DNA of 8,307 bases from Bacillota bacterium. GTDB taxonomy: Bacteria; Bacillota; Sulfobacillia; RBS10-35. The position numbers and the translations under genes are program-made. The notes under the pieces were generated by a model, which did not search any database, had not been told where the DNA came from, and saw only the letters and a list, made by a program, of their open reading frames with translations. The first letter of the stretch is position 1; each line of letters begins with the position of its first letter. Location of the stretch: assembly GCA_029960865.1 (NCBI GenBank), contig JASBVX010000050.1:1-8307 (forward strand), written 5' to 3'. Shown here piece after piece: positions 5,849-8,307 of this stretch.

Positions 5849-7338
5849 TCCCGGGCCCACCCCAGGGATCGCTCCACCGCCTTCTTCCAGCCGCCATAGA
5901 GCTCTTCCCGCTCTTCTTCTTTCATGGCCGGCTCAAAGGCCCGATCCCGCTGCCAGAGGGCTTCGATCTCTGCCGTATCCTTCCAGAAGCCCACCGCCAG
6001 CCCCGCCAGATAGGCCGCTCCCAGGGCGGTGGTCTCGTGGACTTTGGGGCGATCCACCCGGGTGCCTAGGATATCGGCCTGGAACTGCATGAGGAAATCG
6101 TTTTGCACCGCCCCGCCATCGACGCGGAGGGCATCCAGGGAAAGGCCCGCCTCTTCCTGCATCACATCCAGCACATCCCGGCTCTGGTAGGCGATGGCCT
6201 CCAGGGCAGCCCGGGCCAGATGGCTGCGGTTGGTTCCGCGGGTGAGGCCCAATAGGGCTCCGCGGGCGTAAGGATCCCAGTAGGGGGCCCACAGGCCCGT
6301 AAAGGCCGGCACCAGGTAGACGCCCCCCGTATCGGGAACTTCCCTGGCCAGCTTTTCGCTTTCCGCCGCATCTTGGAAAATCTTGAGCTCATCCCGCAGC
6401 CACTGGATGACCGCCCCGGCAATGAAGATGCTCCCCTCCAGGGCGTAGGTAACCTTGTCCCCCACCTGCCAGGCCACGGTGGTCAAAAGGCCCTTTTTGG
6501 ACACCACCTTCTTCTCGCCTGTGTTGAGAAGGAGAAAGGCCCCCGTGCCATAGGTGTTCTTGGCCATCCCGGGGCGATAGCACGCCTGGCCGAAAAGGGC
6601 CGCCTGCTGATCTCCCGCCATCCCCGCCACAGGGATGGCCGCTCCCAAAAGCGCGGGATCGGTTTCCCCAAAGACGCCGCTGGAGGGAAGGATCTTGGGC
6701 AAAAGGGCCCGGGGAACCCCCATGATGCTAAGGAGCTCGTCGTCCCAGTCGGCCTTCTCCAGATCCATGAGGAGGGTGCGGGAGGCGTTGGAGGGATCGG
6801 TGGCATGGACCTTTCCCCCCGTCAGGCGAAAGAGAAGCCAGGTATCCACCGTGCCAAAGGCGATCTCCCCGGCCTCGGCCCTTTCCCGGAGGCCCTCCAC
6901 ATGGTCCAGGAGCCAGCGGATCTTGGTCCCGGAAAAGTAAGGGTCCAGGACCAGGCCGGTGCGCTCCCGGAAAAGCCCTTCATGGCCCTGATCTTTCAGC
7001 TCCTGACAAAAGGCTGCCGTCCGCCGATCCTGCCACACGATGGCGTTGTGGACCGGCTTTCCCGTGGCCTTCTCCCAGAGGATGGTGGTCTCCCGCTGGT
7101 TGGTGACCCCGATGGCGGCCACCTCTTCCCCTTTCACCCCGGCCTTTTGCAAAACGGCTTTGGCCACCTCAAGCTGGCTTTCCCAGATTTCCTCAGGATC
7201 ATGTTCCACCCACCCCGGCTGGGGGTAAATCTGCCGAAATTCCTTGTTTTCTACCGCCACCACGTTTCCCTGGCGATCGAAAAGGATGGCCCGGGAACTG
7301 GTGGTACCCTGATCCAGGGCCAGTACGTAACGGCTCAC
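5845..7338 (-). CDS. glpK: Glycerol kinase
   Basis: This cytoplasmic FGGY-family kinase converts glycerol and ATP to sn-glycerol-3-phosphate, trapping glycerol in the cell. From the GTG at 7338 it has 497 residues, the usual length. Visible motifs are the N-terminal phosphate loop ALDQGTTSSRAI (7-18), glycerol-binding Arg82/Glu83 in NQRETT, Tyr135, and Asp244/Gln245 in AGMAGDQQAALFG. Further on are the ATP-domain segments KNTYGTGAF and VDGGAVQNDFLMQFQADILG. An in-frame ATG at 7353 would make 502 residues, but AGGAGG overlaps that ATG region and sits 6 bases before the GTG, and the GTG product starts MSRYVLALDQGTTSS like its relatives. Where enterococcal GlpK has the PTS-phosphorylated histidine (His232), alignment by motif spacing gives Ala230. 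It follows dhaM by 22 bases and overlaps glpD by 4. Confidence 0.96.
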   Translation of the reverse strand: MSRYVLALDQGTTSSRAILFDRQGNVVAVENKEFRQIYPQPGWVEHDPEEIWESQLEVAKAVLQKAGVKGEEVAAIGVTNQRETTILWEKATGKPVHNAIVWQDRRTAAFCQELKDQGHEGLFRERTGLVLDPYFSGTKIRWLLDHVEGLRERAEAGEIAFGTVDTWLLFRLTGGKVHATDPSNASRTLLMDLEKADWDDELLSIMGVPRALLPKILPSSGVFGETDPALLGAAIPVAGMAGDQQAALFGQACYRPGMAKNTYGTGAFLLLNTGEKKVVSKKGLLTTVAWQVGDKVTYALEGSIFIAGAVIQWLRDELKIFQDAAESEKLAREVPDTGGVYLVPAFTGLWAPYWDPYARGALLGLTRGTNRSHLARAALEAIAYQSRDVLDVMQEEAGLSLDALRVDGGAVQNDFLMQFQADILGTRVDRPKVHETTALGAAYLAGLAVGFWKDTAEIEALWQRDRAFEPAMKEEEREELYGGWKKAVERSLGWARE

Positions 7339-7344
7339 GCCATC

Positions 7345-7350
7345 CCTCCT
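7345..7350 (-). promoter_or_regulatory. Ribosome binding site deciding the GTG start of glpK
   Basis: The - strand reads ATG, AGGAGG, GATGGC, GTG. The AGGAGG at 7350-7345 is 6 bases before the GTG at 7338 but lies immediately downstream of the ATG at 7353, so it can serve only the GTG. This shortens glpK by five codons relative to the longest frame. Confidence 0.75.
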
Positions 7351-7360
7351 CATCCTTGGT

Positions 7361-7765
7361 TCAATCTTTCGGTATCTTGGGAAGATTCCGCGCCTCTTCC
7401 GCCGCCTTTTTCACCGCGGCTGCCCCCTGCCCCGTCCCTGCCACCACCGCCGCCATAACGGCTCCTTCCACAAAGGGGGCATCGGCCAGAAAAACCCTCT
7501 CCCTTTTCTCCGGATCCAATAGCTCCAGGGCCGTTTCCGCCGAAAGGTAGGCGCTCCCCAGATCCATGAGGACCACCGCCTCTTCCACATCCTCAAGGAG
7601 CTTCTCCAGGGCCTCTTTTACCCGGCCCCCATCGGTGCCAAGGCCCCCCCCGGCAGCGCCCGCCGCCACTTCGATGGAAAGGCCCTGGCCTCCCATCTGG
7701 GCCGCCAGGTCCCGCACCCCTTCTGCCAAGGAAAGGCTGTGGGAGACTAAAAGAAGGCCCGTCAT
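7361..7765 (-). CDS. dhaM: PTS-dependent dihydroxyacetone kinase, phosphotransferase subunit DhaM (EIIA-Dha)
   Basis: DhaM receives phosphate from HPr and uses it to recharge the ADP held permanently by DhaL, so that DhaK-bound dihydroxyacetone can be phosphorylated. The 134 residues form a single EIIA domain of the mannose/Dha type. His9 in LLLVSHS is the phospho-acceptor position of the family. GTDGGRV is at 43-49 and the conserved strand-loop VLMDLGSA at 65-72; ADAPFVEGAV at 95-104 also fits. It lacks the HPr-like and EI-like extensions fused to DhaM in E. coli, and separate ptsH and ptsI genes follow in the same operon. The ATG overlaps the dhaL stop by 4 bases, and the C-terminus is a short charged tail (PKIPKD). 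A mannose EIIA is a possible relative, but position next to DhaL makes DhaM much more likely. Confidence 0.94.
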   Translation of the reverse strand: MTGLLLVSHSLSLAEGVRDLAAQMGGQGLSIEVAAGAAGGGLGTDGGRVKEALEKLLEDVEEAVVLMDLGSAYLSAETALELLDPEKRERVFLADAPFVEGAVMAAVVAGTGQGAAAVKKAAEEARNLPKIPKD

Positions 7766-8307
7766 CCGCCTTCCCCCAGCACCAGGGCCGCCTCGAAGAG
7801 AAGGGCGGTGCTCAAGGACCCAGGGTCCCGGTGGCCGGCGGAGCGCTCCCCCAGGTAGCTGGCCCGCCCTTTCCGCGCCACCAGGGGGATGGTCTCGTCG
7901 GAACCTCTTTTCGCCGCCTCGTGGGCGGCCTGCAACGCCTCCGGCCAGCTCTTCCCCTCCTGAAGGGCCTTTTCCATGGCCACCACCGCCGGCTGGAAGG
8001 CATCCACCATGGTCTTATCCCCCAGGACCGCCTTGCCCCGATCCTGGATCCCTGTCAGGGCCGCGGCAAAGGCCTGGGCCATGGCCTGGGGAGTGACCTC
8101 TTCCGCCCCTCCCAGGCTCTGGGAAGCCCGCAAAAAGGCGGTGCCGTAGAGGGGGCCGGCAGCCCCCCCTACGTGGGAGATGAGGGCCATGGCCACAGCT
8201 TTAAGGTAATCGCCCGGGGTGCCGTCGGCCGGAAGCTTTTCCAGGGCCGCCCTCATCCCCCGGTCCATGTTGGTGCCGTGGTCGGCATCGCCGATGGCCG
8301 CATCCAG
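7762..8307 (-). CDS. dhaL: Dihydroxyacetone kinase ADP-binding subunit DhaL (partial, 5' end missing)
   Basis: DhaL carries a tightly bound ADP that DhaM phosphorylates to ATP, which is then used on dihydroxyacetone held by DhaK. The frame is open to the window edge, giving 181 visible residues, with about 28 missing at the N-terminus compared with E. coli DhaL. The nucleotide/Mg site is at the very edge: LDAAIGDADHGTNMDRG, with Asp2, Asp7 and Asp9 spaced exactly like the three Mg-binding aspartates of the family. Also visible are HVGGAAGPLYGT (45-56), DKTMVDAF (97-104) and YLGERSAGHRDPG (151-163). The ATG at 8268 is internal and is not the start. The stop overlaps dhaM (ATGA). The gene for DhaK is expected just upstream, beyond the window. 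Confidence 0.95.
   Translation of the reverse strand: MDAAIGDADHGTNMDRGMRAALEKLPADGTPGDYLKAVAMALISHVGGAAGPLYGTAFLRASQSLGGAEEVTPQAMAQAFAAALTGIQDRGKAVLGDKTMVDAFQPAVVAMEKALQEGKSWPEALQAAHEAAKRGSDETIPLVARKGRASYLGERSAGHRDPGSLSTALLFEAALVLGEGG

Noticed and set aside
4325..5899. Long + strand open frame of 524 codons opposite glpD
   Set aside because: It lies wholly antisense to a clear glpD. Its product is rich in His, Pro and Gly with no recognisable domain, as expected for a mirror frame of a high-GC gene.
7339..7360. Possible promoter in the dhaM-glpK gap
   Set aside because: The 22-base gap is filled by the glpK ribosome site and is too short for a -35/-10 pair; no such elements were seen.
6373..7458. 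+ strand open frame of 361 codons opposite glpK
   Set aside because: It is antisense to a complete glycerol kinase, has no family resemblance, and ends in a Pro-rich low-complexity tail.
7762..8268. DhaL starting at the ATG at 8268
   Set aside because: The frame remains open to the window edge and encodes the conserved Mg/ADP-binding aspartates upstream of that ATG, so the gene is truncated by the window, not short.

Overview
The window is a high-GC bacterial segment that is almost entirely coding. It holds two convergent operons: three genes on the + strand (about 1-2291) and six on the - strand (about 8307-2288). The proteins are rich in Glu, Lys, Arg and Ala and poor in Asn and Cys. Ribosome binding sites are strong AGGAGG types, and ATG, GTG and TTG starts are all used. 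GlpK is of the Gram-positive (Enterococcus-like) type, and HPr carries a Firmicutes-style Ser46 region. I infer a high-GC, possibly thermophilic, Gram-positive-like bacterium. The species cannot be named from this sequence, and a deep-branching thermophile of another phylum is not excluded.

Region 1-2291 (+) encodes the end of an exported NEW3-type beta-sandwich protein with a C-terminal membrane anchor, followed by an ABC ATPase and an ABC-2 type six-helix permease. The spacing is tight, so the three are probably co-translated subunits of one membrane transporter. The substrate is unknown.

Region 2288-8307 (-), read in its own direction, runs dhaL (5' end cut by the window edge), dhaM, glpK, glpD, ptsH, ptsI. 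Three junctions are 4-nt ATGA overlaps, one is a 1-nt gap and one a 22-nt gap, so this looks like a single polycistronic unit whose promoter lies outside the window. It joins two routes into dihydroxyacetone phosphate (DHAP). GlpK plus FAD-dependent GlpD convert glycerol to glycerol-3-phosphate and then DHAP. The PTS-dependent Dha kinase phosphorylates free dihydroxyacetone. DhaM here is a lone EIIA domain, and the two general PTS proteins it needs (HPr and Enzyme I) are the last two genes of the same unit. The predicted chain is PEP -> EI (His184) -> HPr (His15) -> DhaM (His9) -> DhaL-ADP -> DhaK-bound dihydroxyacetone, with DhaK presumably just upstream. No sugar EII gene is present.

The most interesting points are this apparently self-contained dihydroxyacetone PTS, the absence from GlpK of the histidine that EI/HPr phosphorylate in enterococci, and an Enzyme I whose phospho-histidine loop departs from the usual pattern. 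The two operons end in overlapping antiparallel stop codons with no space for a terminator between them. No tRNA, rRNA, CRISPR, insertion sequence or recognisable promoter was seen, and there is no gene-free stretch longer than about 22 bases.
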